A stretch of DNA of 64,000 bases, taken from contig NZ_JACLGO010000009.1 in NCBI RefSeq assembly GCF_014219065.1, forward strand, positions 62,001 to 126,000, given 5' to 3'. A program made the translations under genes and the position numbers. This DNA is from Halopseudomonas xiamenensis (GTDB taxonomy: Bacteria > Pseudomonadota > Gammaproteobacteria > Pseudomonadales > Pseudomonadaceae). Positions 20,028 through 32,988 of the stretch are shown one piece after another. The stretch's first letter is position 1; each line of letters starts with the position of its first letter. The notes below the pieces were generated by a model that was not told where the DNA came from, did no database searches, and saw nothing but the letters and a program-made list of their open reading frames with translations.

Positions 20028-20447
20028 TCAGGGTTGCGACTTGTCGACCTGCTGCCTGAGCAGATCGCGGATATCGGTCAGCAACACCTCCTCGGTACTG
20101 GGACCGGCCGGTTCCGCTGCTGCCGCCTCTTCCTGGCGCTTGAGCGAGTTCATCACCTTGATGGCAACGAAGATCGCTGCGGCGATGATCAGGAAATCGA
20201 CGATGCTCTGGATGAAGGCGCCATAGCCCAGGGTCACCGCAGCCAGGTCACCTTCGGCCTCGCGCAGCACCACTGCCAGGTCGCTGAAATCCACCCCGCC
20301 GATCAGCAGCCCCAGCGGCGGCATGACGATATTGTCCACGAAGGATGACACCACCTTGCCGAAGGCGGCGCCGACGATGATACCCACAGCCATGTCGATG
20401 ACATTGCCGCGCATGGCGAATGACTTGAATTCCTGAATCAGACTCAT
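20028..20447 (-). CDS. mscL: Large-conductance mechanosensitive channel MscL
   Basis: A homopentameric inner-membrane channel that opens at high membrane tension during hypo-osmotic shock. ATG 20447 with AGGAGAGGGG upstream gives 139 residues. The start [20 protein letters not shown] is the conserved amphipathic helix and start of TM1. TM1 ([17 protein letters not shown]), a periplasmic loop, TM2 ([16 protein letters not shown]) and the C-terminal helical bundle are all visible. Complete. Confidence 0.96.
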   Translation of the reverse strand: MSLIQEFKSFAMRGNVIDMAVGIIVGAAFGKVVSSFVDNIVMPPLGLLIGGVDFSDLAVVLREAEGDLAAVTLGYGAFIQSIVDFLIIAAAIFVAIKVMNSLKRQEEAAAAEPAGPSTEEVLLTDIRDLLRQQVDKSQP

Positions 20448-20503
20448 GTTGTCCCCTCTCCTGTAAGCCATCATGGCTGGGTTAATTTGATATCTTTTAC
20501 AAC

Positions 20504-21946
20504 TTATTTCAACGCCTGTTGCAGGGTCTGGCAGAGTATCTTCAAGGTCTGCACCCGTGCGTAGCGTTTGTTCTCGGCGGAAATGACGTGCCAGGGCGCG
20601 GATGCCGTATCGGTATGAGCCAGCATGTCGTTCAGGGCCTGCTCGTATCGCGGCCAGCGCTTGCGGTTGCGCCAGTCCTCATCGGTCAGTTTGTAGCGCT
20701 TGAGCGGAGAACGTTCGCGGGCCTGGAAGCGCCGCAGTTGCTCATCCTCGGTGATGGCCAGCCAGAACTTCACCACCAGTGTGCCCTTGGCCTGCAGCTG
20801 GTCCTCGAAGTCGTTGATTTCGCCGTAGGCGCGCTGCCACTGCCGGCGGTTGCAGAAGCGCTCCACCCGCTCGACCAGGACCCGCCCGTAGTAGCTGCGA
20901 TCGAAGATCACCACCCGGCCCGGGGTCGGCACCCGACGCCAGAAGCGCAGCAGGTAGGGCTGCCGACGCTGCTCCCTGGTCGGCGCACGGGTACCATGGA
21001 CGCGCATGTAGCGCGGGTCCAGGCACTGGGTGATACGGCGGATGGTGCCACCCTTGCCGGCCGCGTCGGCGCCTTCGAATACCAACAGCAGGCTGCGCTC
21101 GGCGAACCCCGGATGCCGCACCAGCTCGCGCAACCGGGCCTGGTAGTGCCTTAGCTGCTGTCTGTATTGCTGCTTGCCCAGCGTGAGACGGTAATCCACC
21201 TGCTGCAGGCGGGTCAGCGGTGCCGGTAGCAAGGGCGTCGGTGCCGGACCTTTGTTCTGCTTGCCCAGCAATTGCTGGATCTGTTGCAACACGATCTGGC
21301 CGACACGGATATCCCGGTAGTGGGCATCATCGCTGGGCACGGCGATCCAGGGTGCCTGTGGGGTCGAGGTCAGTGCGCTCATCAGATGCGCCGAGGTGGT
21401 CACCTTTTCACGGTCGACTGAACCCAGGTCCCCCCATTCACGCATCACCACAGTCTGCTCCTGGCCCGCCGATTGGTTTTCACCGCTCGGCGAACGTTCA
21501 ACCTGCAGCCACAGCTTGACCAGCGCCACGCCCTCCTCGGTCAGCAGTTGCTCGAAGCGGGCGATCTCCTCCATCTGTCGGCGGAACGCCTCGCTGTCGA
21601 TCTCGCCCCGGCAGTAGCGGATCTGCGGCTGGTGGTACCAGGAACCGAGGTAGAAGCCGAGCTTGCCCGGCCCGGGCAAGCTGATCCAGTAGCGCCACAG
21701 GTGCGGCATGCGCTGTTCGATACCCTGGGGCAAGGCGAAGGCACGGGTGTCGAGAAAGCGGTTGTCCAGCCAGGCATAGAAACTGTAGATGGCTTCGGCC
21801 TTGCCGCCATTGTCATTACCGCTGACCAGCACCAGCACCGGCCCCTTGTTCGCCTTGCGCAGTTCATACTGCGCCTCGAGCAGCGCCTCGGTGAGTTCGG
21901 CACGCTGTCTTTTGAGTGCTTTCTTGCTGGGACTGTGTTCCGGCAT
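20504..21946 (-). CDS. pap: Polyphosphate:AMP phosphotransferase (class II PPK2)
   Basis: A 480-residue protein made of two fused PPK2 domains. Class II PPK2 enzymes phosphorylate AMP to ADP with polyphosphate. The N-terminal domain has a P-loop-like [10 protein letters not shown] (about residues 41-50) and the lid motif is altered. The C-terminal domain has a full Walker [10 protein letters not shown] at 292-300, and [15 protein letters not shown], so the C-terminal half is probably the catalytic one. It lies upstream of mscL in the same direction and divergent from radA. Confidence 0.88.
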   Translation of the reverse strand: MPEHSPSKKALKRQRAELTEALLEAQYELRKANKGPVLVLVSGNDNGGKAEAIYSFYAWLDNRFLDTRAFALPQGIEQRMPHLWRYWISLPGPGKLGFYLGSWYHQPQIRYCRGEIDSEAFRRQMEEIARFEQLLTEEGVALVKLWLQVERSPSGENQSAGQEQTVVMREWGDLGSVDREKVTTSAHLMSALTSTPQAPWIAVPSDDAHYRDIRVGQIVLQQIQQLLGKQNKGPAPTPLLPAPLTRLQQVDYRLTLGKQQYRQQLRHYQARLRELVRHPGFAERSLLLVFEGADAAGKGGTIRRITQCLDPRYMRVHGTRAPTREQRRQPYLLRFWRRVPTPGRVVIFDRSYYGRVLVERVERFCNRRQWQRAYGEINDFEDQLQAKGTLVVKFWLAITEDEQLRRFQARERSPLKRYKLTDEDWRNRKRWPRYEQALNDMLAHTDTASAPWHVISAENKRYARVQTLKILCQTLQQALK

Positions 21947-22026
21947 CTTTGTCGCCTGTGTCAGGATTTATTGCGTGTCGAACAGTATAGTGACGGCTGA
22001 CTGCAAACAGCTTCAATGGAACGTTA

Positions 22027-23400
<1,374 letters not shown>

Positions 23401-23442
23401 GGCGAGGCCGGATGCCGGCATTGGAGGGTCGAGTGGTTGTGC

Positions 23443-23465
23443 ACATAAACTGTGGATAACTCTGT
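23443..23465 (+). repeat. Direct repeat copy 1 with a perfect DnaA box
   Basis: A 23-bp unit with ACTGTGGATAACTCTGT as its right part. TGTGGATAA (23451-23459) is the reverse complement of the consensus DnaA box TTATCCACA. Copy 2 lies 257 bp away in the same orientation, with 22 of 23 bases identical. Both are in the 391-bp gap between radA and the Lon-like gene, which holds no ORF that I trust. Confidence 0.75.
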
Positions 23466-23699
23466 GAGCAGGCTTGTAGTAAACGCCGCTGAGCCATGCC
23501 GGGACAGGCGTTGACCGAACTCGTTCAAAAAACAACCAGCCCGCCCGATACCCATTTCAAAGGTAGTGGCAAAATGGCTGCAGCAGGCGGATTTGCGGGC
23601 TTTACAATTTTGTCCAGCAGAAAGTGTGCGGTCCGCCGCAGTTTTCCGGAAATGGGTTATTGACAGGCCGGCGTAAAAATGGCCCCACAGAAGTGTTCC

Positions 23700-23722
23700 A
23701 CACAAACTGTGGATAACTCTGT
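23700..23722 (+). repeat. Direct repeat copy 2 with a perfect DnaA box
   Basis: Second copy of the 23-bp unit; the DnaA box is at 23708-23716. ACCCATTTC and GAAATGGGT form a further inverted pair inside the interval between the two copies (near 23549 and 23649). Confidence 0.75.
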
Positions 23723-23791
23723 AGACAAGGCTGGGAAAGGCCGCTGCAGGGCTTGCCGGGCCTGGCGCCCGGCAGTCTGTTCACGGTTTGA

Positions 23792-26212
23792 TCAGCGGCC
23801 AGGCGCTTCCTCCGCCGCGTCACGGTTTTCCTCATTATGATGGTTGCGATGATTGATCGCCTGCAGTCGCTGCACCACCCGGTCATTGATCGAGCCTTCG
23901 GGGAACTTGCCCTCGGCATCCGGGGTACCGGCATCCTCACCGGCCAGCAGGCTGAGTGCCTGGTCGACATTATCCACCGCGTAGATATGGAACAGCCCGG
24001 CCTTGGCCGCATCCAGCACGGTCTGATGCAGCATCAGGTTCGGCACGTTGGCCCGTGGAATGATGACGCCCTGCTCACCGGTCAGGCCGCGCGCCTCGCA
24101 TAGCCGGAAGAAACCCTCGATCTTGACGTTGACCCCGCCGATCGCCTGCACCTCACCGAACTGGTTGATCGAGCCAGTAATGGCGAAACACTGTTTCAAG
24201 GGTACCCGCGACAGCGCGGAAATCAGTCCGCAGACCTCGCCCAGAGAGGCGCTGTCGCCATCGATATAGCCATAGGACTGCTCCAGCGCGATGCTCGCGG
24301 AGATCTCCAGCTGATGGTCCTGGGCATAGCGACTACCAAGATAACCGGTGAGGATCATCACCCCCTTGGAGTGGATCGGCTGGCCGAGATTGACCTCGCG
24401 TTCGATATCCACGATACCGCTGCTGCCGGGGTACACCGTGGCGCTGATCCGCGCCGGCACACCGAACACCGAGTCGCCGATGGCCAGCACCGTCAAGCCG
24501 TTGCACTTGCCCACCGCCGCACCATCGGTATCGATCAGGATCACGCCGGACAGCATGTCTTCGCGGATGCGCGCACTGGCCCGCCCGGTACGTGCCTCCT
24601 TGGCCTGCAGTGCGCGTTCGATATGGCCGGTATCGGTCATTCTGTCGCCCGCCAACTGGCGCACCAGGTCCGCCTCGGCGACCAGCTGGAAGATGTCGCT
24701 GATGCTCGCCGACAGGTGCTGCTGATGCTCGGCCAGGCGCGCGCTGTAGGTCAGGATGCGCGCCACCGCCGCCACCGTCATCGGCGCCAGCCCCTCCTCG
24801 TCCACCCGGGTCTTGAGCAACTGGGCCATGCCCTCGATGCTGTCGGGGGTGCGTGGCAGATGGTCATCGAAGTCCACCAGTACGCGAAACAGTTCCTGGA
24901 AGTCCGGATCGTAGTCCTGCAGCAGGTAGTAGGCGCGGCGTGAACCGATCAATACCACCTTGACCGACAGCGGGATGACCTGCGGTGTCAAGGTCACCGT
25001 GGTCAGCCGGCCGATATCCGCCCAGGGCGATTCGATCTTCAGTTGCCGGGCATGCAAGGCCCGCTTGAGCGCCTCCCAGACGAAGGGTTCGGCCAGCAGC
25101 TTGTCCGCCTCCAGCACCAGGTAGCCGTTGTTGGCCCGGTGCAGCGCACCGGGACGGATATGCCGGTAATTGGTGACCAGCGCGCCCTGCTCGGAGCTGT
25201 ACTCCACCCGGCCGAACAGGTTGTCATAGGACGGATGCGGCTCATGCACCACCGGCGCGCCGGGGGAGCCGGGGTGATCGACGATCAGGTTGGGGCTGTA
25301 GTGTTCGATCAGCGCGGCCTTCTTCGCCGCCTCCGGACGTGCCTCCGAGCGCTCATCAACCAGCAACTCGACCACCACCTTGAGCAGGTTCTGGTGTATC
25401 GCCTGGACATAGGCGCAGATGTCGGGGTTGTCGCAGTAGCGCTCGGTCAATGGCTGCAGCAGCGGCTGCAGGGCATCGGTAATGGTCTGCTCGTTCAGCT
25501 CGCGCAGTTCGTTGCTCGACTCGCGCTTCCATTGCGGCAGGCTGGCCAGCGCTTCGTTGAGTATCTCCTCGAGCACCGCGATATCGGCATGGAAGCGCTC
25601 ACGCTCGGCTTCCGGCAACTGGGAGAATTCCGCCTCATCCAGCCCTTTACCGTCACGCATCGGGGTGAACACCAGGTTCTGGCCGTCGCGGTACAGCACT
25701 ATGCTGCGCTCCAGCGCCTGGCGTTCGACCAGGTCGATGGCGGTGTCATAGCGCTTGTTGAAACTGCGGTCGATGGCGCTCTTCTTCTGCTGGAAGGCCG
25801 GATGCTCGAAGGCCGCCGGAAAGGTCGCCAGCAGGTTGTCGATAAGCTGGTGGATATCGTCGATCAGCTGGGTGGCGGTGCCGGCGGCCATGTGCAGCGC
25901 CTTGGGCTCGCGCGACTCCTCGAAGTTGTTGATATACACGCAGGCCTGCGGCGTGGGCATGCGCTTGGCCTCGGCCCGCAGATAGCGCATGGCATAGGAA
26001 AAGCGCCCGGTACCCGGCTCGCCCATGACGAACATGTTGTAGCCCGCGCGGCGCATGGCCACGCCGAAGTGCATGGCCTCGACGGCACGATCCTGGCCGA
26101 GGATGCCCTTGAAGGGCTCCAGGTCATCGGTGGAGGCAAAGCCCAGGCTCTCCAGATCGATGGGTACGGTGAGTTGTTCTGGCGGCAGGCGCAGCGGGCC
26201 GGTTTTGCTCAT
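23792..26212 (-). CDS. Lon-family ATP-dependent protease-like protein (AAA_32/Lon_C)
   Basis: An 806-residue protein of the YcbZ/LonB-like group. ATG 26212 has AAGGAAG upstream. The AAA_32 region contains GEPGTGRFS near residue 65, where the usual Walker A lysine is arginine. A long helical insert follows. The C-terminal Lon protease domain has the Ser654 (GDSASLG) and Lys697 (VNVKIEG) dyad, 43 residues apart as in Lon (Ser679/Lys722 in E. coli). It is therefore probably proteolytic, while ATP use is uncertain. It may be convergently terminated with radA across the DnaA-box gap. Confidence 0.85.
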   Translation of the reverse strand: MSKTGPLRLPPEQLTVPIDLESLGFASTDDLEPFKGILGQDRAVEAMHFGVAMRRAGYNMFVMGEPGTGRFSYAMRYLRAEAKRMPTPQACVYINNFEESREPKALHMAAGTATQLIDDIHQLIDNLLATFPAAFEHPAFQQKKSAIDRSFNKRYDTAIDLVERQALERSIVLYRDGQNLVFTPMRDGKGLDEAEFSQLPEAERERFHADIAVLEEILNEALASLPQWKRESSNELRELNEQTITDALQPLLQPLTERYCDNPDICAYVQAIHQNLLKVVVELLVDERSEARPEAAKKAALIEHYSPNLIVDHPGSPGAPVVHEPHPSYDNLFGRVEYSSEQGALVTNYRHIRPGALHRANNGYLVLEADKLLAEPFVWEALKRALHARQLKIESPWADIGRLTTVTLTPQVIPLSVKVVLIGSRRAYYLLQDYDPDFQELFRVLVDFDDHLPRTPDSIEGMAQLLKTRVDEEGLAPMTVAAVARILTYSARLAEHQQHLSASISDIFQLVAEADLVRQLAGDRMTDTGHIERALQAKEARTGRASARIREDMLSGVILIDTDGAAVGKCNGLTVLAIGDSVFGVPARISATVYPGSSGIVDIEREVNLGQPIHSKGVMILTGYLGSRYAQDHQLEISASIALEQSYGYIDGDSASLGEVCGLISALSRVPLKQCFAITGSINQFGEVQAIGGVNVKIEGFFRLCEARGLTGEQGVIIPRANVPNLMLHQTVLDAAKAGLFHIYAVDNVDQALSLLAGEDAGTPDAEGKFPEGSINDRVVQRLQAINHRNHHNEENRDAAEEAPGR

Positions 26213-26287
26213 CAAACTTCCTTGGGAAAGGTATGCAATGGGTGATAGTGACAATTCAGTGTAAACCATGGCCCGCGTCGGGGCCGG

Positions 26288-27118
26288 TCAAACTGGCCCG
26301 AAGCGGCGCACCAGCTCGCGCACCAGCGGCTTCATGAAGTAGCTGCCGGTGGGCATCAGGTCCACCCGCAGGCCGCGCTCGCGCAGTTCCTCGGCGACCA
26401 CCGGGCCGACGGCGGCAATGGTCAGGCCGTCGAGAATCTCGCCCAGCCGCTGCTCGCCCACCGAGCGCCGGCCGATCTGAAACAGCCGGCGCACCTGGGT
26501 GGCGCTGGTAAAGGCGATGGCATCCACCCGGCCGCTGGCCAGCTCATCGATCAGGCTCTCCACCCGCGCATCTTCCACATCATCGGCGTAGACGTAGGGC
26601 GCCACGGGGGCAACCTGCGCGCCGGCAGCCTGCAGGAACTCCATCAGCGGCAGGTTCGGGTCGCTGCCATACAGTTGCACGGCGATGCGCCGGCCGCGCA
26701 GGTTCTCATCCTGCAGGGTGCGAATCACCCCCTCGGTGGTCGGCTCCAGCGCGACCAGGTCGGCCTTCAGGCCGATACTGCGCAGCGCCGCTCCAGGCTT
26801 GGGTCCGCGGGTCAGCTTGCGTACCTGGGCCAGCCGGGCGATGAAGTCCTCGCGCAGGGTGCCCCCGGCGCGCTCGGCGGCGCCCAGCAGGCGGCGGATA
26901 CCCTCGCCGGTAAGGGCGATGAAATCATCCCAGGGCTCGGCGCTGAACTGCTTGAGCCAATCCACCACCGGGCGCTGGTCCGGCGCATCATGAATGGATA
27001 CCAGCGGGCAGCGCAGCACCTCGGCCCCGCGCTTGAGCAGCATGTCGGCAAACAGGTCCAGCTCGCGACTTTCCGGCAGGGCGATACGACGGCCCGCAAG
27101 GGGCAGGGAATCAGGCAT
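26288..27118 (-). CDS. HemD-like uroporphyrinogen-III synthase family protein
   Basis: A 276-residue protein with the two-lobed HEM4 fold: LAGRRIALPESRELDLFA, then WDDFIALTGEGIRRLL and AIAFTSATQVRRLF, each lobe ending in a glycine-rich turn. The family cyclises hydroxymethylbilane to uroporphyrinogen III. The gene is not in the usual hemC-hemD context, so it could be a second HemD paralogue for sirohaem or haem d1 supply, or a diverged protein. It lies downstream of an AraC-type regulator on the same strand with an 81-bp gap. Family is clear; precise role is not. Confidence 0.7.
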   Translation of the reverse strand: MPDSLPLAGRRIALPESRELDLFADMLLKRGAEVLRCPLVSIHDAPDQRPVVDWLKQFSAEPWDDFIALTGEGIRRLLGAAERAGGTLREDFIARLAQVRKLTRGPKPGAALRSIGLKADLVALEPTTEGVIRTLQDENLRGRRIAVQLYGSDPNLPLMEFLQAAGAQVAPVAPYVYADDVEDARVESLIDELASGRVDAIAFTSATQVRRLFQIGRRSVGEQRLGEILDGLTIAAVGPVVAEELRERGLRVDLMPTGSYFMKPLVRELVRRFGPV

Positions 27119-27199
27119 GGTTGCATCCGTTTCGAATCAGAGCAGCCATTGTGGGGTCGATCCGCCGGGTCATCAAGTCAGACCCGGCGCTGCACGGCG

Positions 27200-28168
27200 T
27201 CAGTGATGCCGGCGCAGGGTATCGGATGGCAGTTCGCCGAAGGTGCTCTTGTAGCTCTCCGAGAAGCGGCCCAGGTGCATGAAGCCGTAGTCCATGGCGA
27301 TCTCGGTGATATTGCGTACCCTCGCCGCCGAGTCGCTCAGCTGGTGATGGATCTGCTGCAGCCGGCGCTGGCGAATGAAGGATTTCGGCGTGGTGCCGGC
27401 CTGGCGCTCGAACAGCGCATACAGCGAGCGCGGACTCATGTTCGCCAGTTGCGCCAGTTGTTCGACGGAAATGTCCTTCTTCAGGTGCTCGTCGATGTAA
27501 TCGGTGATGCGGCCGAATGAGGGGCAGCTGTCGCCCGTCGGCTCGCGGCAGACGTTGCTGGCCAGGGTGCACAGCAGCTTGGAGGCGATGATACGGCTGT
27601 ACTGCTCCTGCAGGGGCTGATGGCAGTGCTCGGCGGCGGCTTCCTGGCAGATCAACGCCAGCAGGCTGTCGATACCCGACAACTGCCGCAGCGCATGCCG
27701 GCTGGTATTGAAACGTATGCCCTGCTGCGGTGCCCGCCAGTGGTTGTCCGCGCAGACCTGTTCGAGCAAGGTGGCCGGCAGCTTGACGATCAGCTTGGCG
27801 CAGTCCTCCGAGTAGGTCAGGTCCACCGGGTCGTCGGGGTTGATCAGCAGCAACTCGCCGGGGGCGAAGTAGTGTTCCTCACCCTGTCCGCGCCACAGGC
27901 AATGGCCACGCAGCAGCAGTTGCAGGTGGTAGATGGTTTCCAGCGCCGGCGAGGTGACCTGCACCCGGTCGCCGTAGCTGAGGCTGCACAGGTCGAGCTG
28001 GCCGAAGCGGCGATGGCGCAGGCTGGCCTGGGCCGCAACACGGCGCGGACGCCGGATGCAATGCGCTCCGACATGCTGATTGACGTAATCCGACACCACA
28101 TGGGGATCGGCATGTTCGAACACAGTACTTCCGACATCCGGCAGACTGATCATCACAGGGCACCCCAT
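27200..28168 (-). CDS. AraC/XylS-family transcriptional regulator
   Basis: A 322-residue activator type. An N-terminal AraC_binding_2 cupin-like domain (about 30-200, AETIYHLQLLLRGH-like region) is followed by two C-terminal helix-turn-helix units (ISVEQLAQLANMSPRSLYALF and ITEIAMDYGFMHLGRFSESYK). The same architecture occurs in BenR/XylS-type regulators of catabolic genes. It is divergent from the acetoacetyl-CoA synthetase gene across 165 bp, which makes that gene the likely target. A second in-frame ATG at 28153 is possible. The effector is unknown. Confidence 0.85.
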   Translation of the reverse strand: MGCPVMISLPDVGSTVFEHADPHVVSDYVNQHVGAHCIRRPRRVAAQASLRHRRFGQLDLCSLSYGDRVQVTSPALETIYHLQLLLRGHCLWRGQGEEHYFAPGELLLINPDDPVDLTYSEDCAKLIVKLPATLLEQVCADNHWRAPQQGIRFNTSRHALRQLSGIDSLLALICQEAAAEHCHQPLQEQYSRIIASKLLCTLASNVCREPTGDSCPSFGRITDYIDEHLKKDISVEQLAQLANMSPRSLYALFERQAGTTPKSFIRQRRLQQIHHQLSDSAARVRNITEIAMDYGFMHLGRFSESYKSTFGELPSDTLRRHH

Positions 28169-28333
28169 ATGTTCTTATAGTGCGTCCGGCCACTGAACCC
28201 CGGGGTCGGACGCCGGGACCAAGCCAGCATAGGAGATAGGTCCGGCGGCCAACAGCGCCCGTGTTCGGTAATCGCACACTTTCCGCCAGACGGGGCGGCT
28301 ATACTCCGGCATGAATACCGCATTGAGGACATG

Positions 28334-30292
<1,959 letters not shown>

Positions 30293-31171
30293 CTACTGGT
30301 CGCTACCGTTGCCGTTGTTGGGCTGGTAGTAGCCCACCGCGACCAGGTAGTTGCCGACCTTGCGCGCGTAGGCGTGCTTGTGCTCGGTTTCGCCGGAGAT
30401 CGGGTGCTTCCACTGGTAGTCGAACTCGACCATCTCGCTGGTCGCCAGCTTGTCCAGGGCTTCCTGGCCGAAAGGCTTGCCGAGGCGGTCAGCCAGGGCA
30501 CTGAAGTCGCGGCCGATCAGACGCAGGTTGGAGCCATGGGCGACGAAGCGGTTGTTATCCAGCTCCACGACGAACACGTAGAGATCATCCTTGTAGAAGC
30601 GCTGATCCAGTGCATTGATCGCATTGAAGGTGTCGCGGGGATTGCTGTTGACCGCCTCGGCAGCAGTCTCCAGCAGTTGCAGCGCCTGCTCGGAACTGGC
30701 CCGCGGCTGGTAATAGCCCACCGCCAATACGGTATCGCCTACCCGCTGGAAGTACACATGCTTGGTGATCTTGCGCCCACCAGTACTCCAGTTGCCCCAG
30801 GGATAGTCCGCCTCCAGGATCTCACCGGTCTCCGGCTGGCTCAGCGCCTGCTGGAACTTGGGCCTGAGTTCATCGTCGATGGTGTTGAAGATATCCCGCC
30901 CGATCAACATCACCGACGGCCCGCCACTGGCGAGCATGATGCCGTTGGTGTTGATCACGAACACGTACAGATCGTCCTTGACGAACGGCCCCTGCCGACT
31001 GAACACCGCCAGGGCCTTGTCGCCATTGGCCTTGTAATAGTCAACGGCTTCGGTGAGCAGGGCGCGGGCTTTTTCGCTTTCCTGCTCCTGCGCGGTTGCC
31101 GTCTGCACCTGCAGGAACATCAAGCAGGCCGCAAGTGCTGCCCATATCCGGTGTGTTTTTCTTCTCAGCAT
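30293..31171 (-). CDS. Exported double-Cache-domain protein
   Basis: A 292-residue protein starting at ATG 31171 (GGAAACCAGG upstream). The first 30 residues (MLRRKTHRIWAALAACLMFL, then QVQTATAQEQ) are a signal peptide. Two tandem single-Cache (sCache_2-like) domains follow; each contains DDLYVFV, a GRD or GRDF segment, and a closing KHxYxxxVGxxVLAVGYYQP-type strand (about 35-160 and 165-285). There is no membrane anchor, kinase or methyl-accepting part. It is probably a periplasmic ligand-binding protein. It is convergent with acetoacetyl-CoA synthetase, adjoining its stop codon with no gap, and divergent from the Lva-like operon. The ligand is unknown. Confidence 0.72.
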   Translation of the reverse strand: MLRRKTHRIWAALAACLMFLQVQTATAQEQESEKARALLTEAVDYYKANGDKALAVFSRQGPFVKDDLYVFVINTNGIMLASGGPSVMLIGRDIFNTIDDELRPKFQQALSQPETGEILEADYPWGNWSTGGRKITKHVYFQRVGDTVLAVGYYQPRASSEQALQLLETAAEAVNSNPRDTFNAINALDQRFYKDDLYVFVVELDNNRFVAHGSNLRLIGRDFSALADRLGKPFGQEALDKLATSEMVEFDYQWKHPISGETEHKHAYARKVGNYLVAVGYYQPNNGNGSDQ

Positions 31172-31257
31172 CCTGGTTTCCTTTTCTGGGTGATATCGCT
31201 TGGTTTCCCCAGCAAAGATACGCCAGGGTGGTGGGAAGCGCCAATAACCTCTCATCC

Positions 31258-31283
31258 ACATAAAAAACATTTTGATTTGTTTT
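31258..31283 (+). promoter_or_regulatory. Island operator element E (upstream of VOC-Lva-like operon)
   Basis: A 26-bp element matching copy D (54433-54458) at 20 of 26 positions. It contains AAAACA (31264-31269), an 8-bp spacer and TGTTTT (31278-31283), a perfect 6-bp inverted repeat. It lies 79 bp before the VOC start and reads towards it, as do the other four copies. Confidence 0.65.
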
Positions 31284-31362
31284 ATTATGAAAGGTACTCT
31301 GGATGCAAACCCGATACAGCTTTGTATTAACGGCAAAACAACAAGACATAAGGCCTGAACCC

Positions 31363-31908
31363 ATGACCACCATCCCGAACCGGCACCGTCAGTTGATTTC
31401 CCGCCTGGGCCGCATCATGCAGCTGGCCTGGGTACCCAGTGATTACGATGCGGCCCTGCGCCACTGGACCGAAACCATGGGCGTGGGGCCATTCTTCGAA
31501 ATGAACCACATCCAGGTGGACAGCTGCCATTACCGAGGGCAGCCGGTTGCTCTGGATTTTTCGGTCGCCATCGCCTACTGGGGCGACATGCAGATCGAAC
31601 TGGTTCGCCAGCATAACAATGCCCCCTCCATCTACCAGTCCTGGTTGGAGCAGGGGCGTGAAGGCCTGCACCACATCTGTCTGAAGATAGACAACATGGT
31701 CGAAGCCCGCGCGCTCTGTGCCGATGCCGATGCTGAAGTCATGCAGGAAGTCTGGCTTCCCGGCGGTGGCGAAGCTATCTACGTTGACCTGGGTGGCCTA
31801 ATGGTGGAAATGATCGATTTCCCCGAGGAAAGTCTGGCGGTATTTGCCGAAATGAAAACCGCCGCTGACAACTGGGATGGCAGTGCCCCCGTGCGGGTCC
31901 TTGGCTGA
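31363..31908 (+). CDS. VOC family protein (glyoxalase/methylmalonyl-CoA epimerase-like)
   Basis: A 181-residue vicinal-oxygen-chelate protein, first gene of the plus-strand catabolic operon. An upstream AAGG and the conserved start of the fold (GRIMQLAWVPSDYDAALRHW) support ATG 31363. The second half has GLHHICLKIDN and a final VEMIDF that supplies the metal-ligand glutamate. The family includes epimerases, isomerases and ring-cleavage enzymes. Next to the Lva-like genes, a role on a CoA thioester (for example epimerisation) is plausible but not shown. Confidence 0.75.
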   Translation: MTTIPNRHRQLISRLGRIMQLAWVPSDYDAALRHWTETMGVGPFFEMNHIQVDSCHYRGQPVALDFSVAIAYWGDMQIELVRQHNNAPSIYQSWLEQGREGLHHICLKIDNMVEARALCADADAEVMQEVWLPGGGEAIYVDLGGLMVEMIDFPEESLAVFAEMKTAADNWDGSAPVRVLG

Positions 31909-31926
31909 GGAATAAAAAGAGACGAT

Positions 31927-32988
31927 ATGAACGCGGATACCCTTCTCTCCAGTACAGCCGTGGCTCCATCGACGGTAGACCAGACATTGCCGGCCATTGC
32001 TGAATTCCTGAATAACCATCTGGCTGCCCAGCATACCCGGATCCGTCAGGCCCGCCGCCTGTCCGGCGGTGCCATTCAGGAAAACTGGTTGCTGGAGGTC
32101 GAACACCGGGGCGGCAGCCGACCCGGTGAACAACGCTGGGTGTTACGGACTGATGCACCCTCCAGCGTGGCCGTCAGCATGACCCGCGCCCAGGAGTTTG
32201 CAGTGCTGCGCTGCGCCTTCGACGCCGGCGCCAGAGTGCCTGAACCGCTGCTGTTGTGTTCAGACCTTGCCGTGCTGGGCCGTGAATTCTTCATCATGCA
32301 AGCGCTGGAGGGCACTGCCTTCGGCCCCAAGCTGACCCGTGACGGAGTCAGCGAGGAGCAACGCCCGGCCCTGTGCCGGGAACTCGGCATCAGCCTGGCC
32401 AACCTGCACCGTATCGCCCCACCGCACCCACAACTGGACTTCCTGTCCAGCCCGGTTGCCGACCATGCCCAGCACTGCATCGATACCTACCGCAGCTACC
32501 TGGACACCCTCAATGAAGGCTTTCCGGCCTTGGAATGGGGCTTACGCTGGTGCGAACTGAACCGCCCCGAGCCGCTGCCCCCATGCCTGCTGCACCGGGA
32601 CTACCGCACCGGCAACTACATGGTCGCCAACGGCCAGCTCAGCGGGATTCTCGACTGGGAGTTCGCCGGCTGGGGCGACCCACGGGAGGACATCGGCTGG
32701 TTCACCGCCCGCTGCTGGCGCTTCGCCGGGCCACAGCGTGAAGCTGGTGGCGTGGGCGAGCTGCAGGATTTTCTCGACGGCTACCACAGCATCAGTGACC
32801 TGCCCATGGACCGCGCCGCCCTGACCTATTGGCAGGTCATGGCGCACCTGCGCTGGGCCATCATCGCCCTGCAACAGTCCGAGCGCTACCTGAGCGGCGG
32901 CGAGGATTCGCTGGAGCTGGCCCTGACCGGGCGTATGCTGGCCGAACTGGAACAGGAGATTCTATTGCTGACCGGAGCCACACCATGA
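31927..32988 (+). CDS. LvaA-like acyl-CoA 4-hydroxy kinase (APH phosphotransferase family)
   Basis: A 353-residue aminoglycoside-phosphotransferase-fold kinase. The catalytic loop is LHRDYRTGN with Asp225 and Asn230, and the metal site follows in LDWEFAGWGDP. In P. putida the homologous LvaA phosphorylates the 4-hydroxyl of 4-hydroxyvaleryl-CoA; human ACAD10/ACAD11 carry the same kinase domain fused to a dehydrogenase. Here kinase, small DUF6285-type protein and dehydrogenase are consecutive genes in the lvaA-lvaB-lvaC order, and the stop overlaps the next start by 4 bp. The chain length of the substrate is unknown. Confidence is high for family and good for pathway class. Confidence 0.8.
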   Translation: MNADTLLSSTAVAPSTVDQTLPAIAEFLNNHLAAQHTRIRQARRLSGGAIQENWLLEVEHRGGSRPGEQRWVLRTDAPSSVAVSMTRAQEFAVLRCAFDAGARVPEPLLLCSDLAVLGREFFIMQALEGTAFGPKLTRDGVSEEQRPALCRELGISLANLHRIAPPHPQLDFLSSPVADHAQHCIDTYRSYLDTLNEGFPALEWGLRWCELNRPEPLPPCLLHRDYRTGNYMVANGQLSGILDWEFAGWGDPREDIGWFTARCWRFAGPQREAGGVGELQDFLDGYHSISDLPMDRAALTYWQVMAHLRWAIIALQQSERYLSGGEDSLELALTGRMLAELEQEILLLTGATP

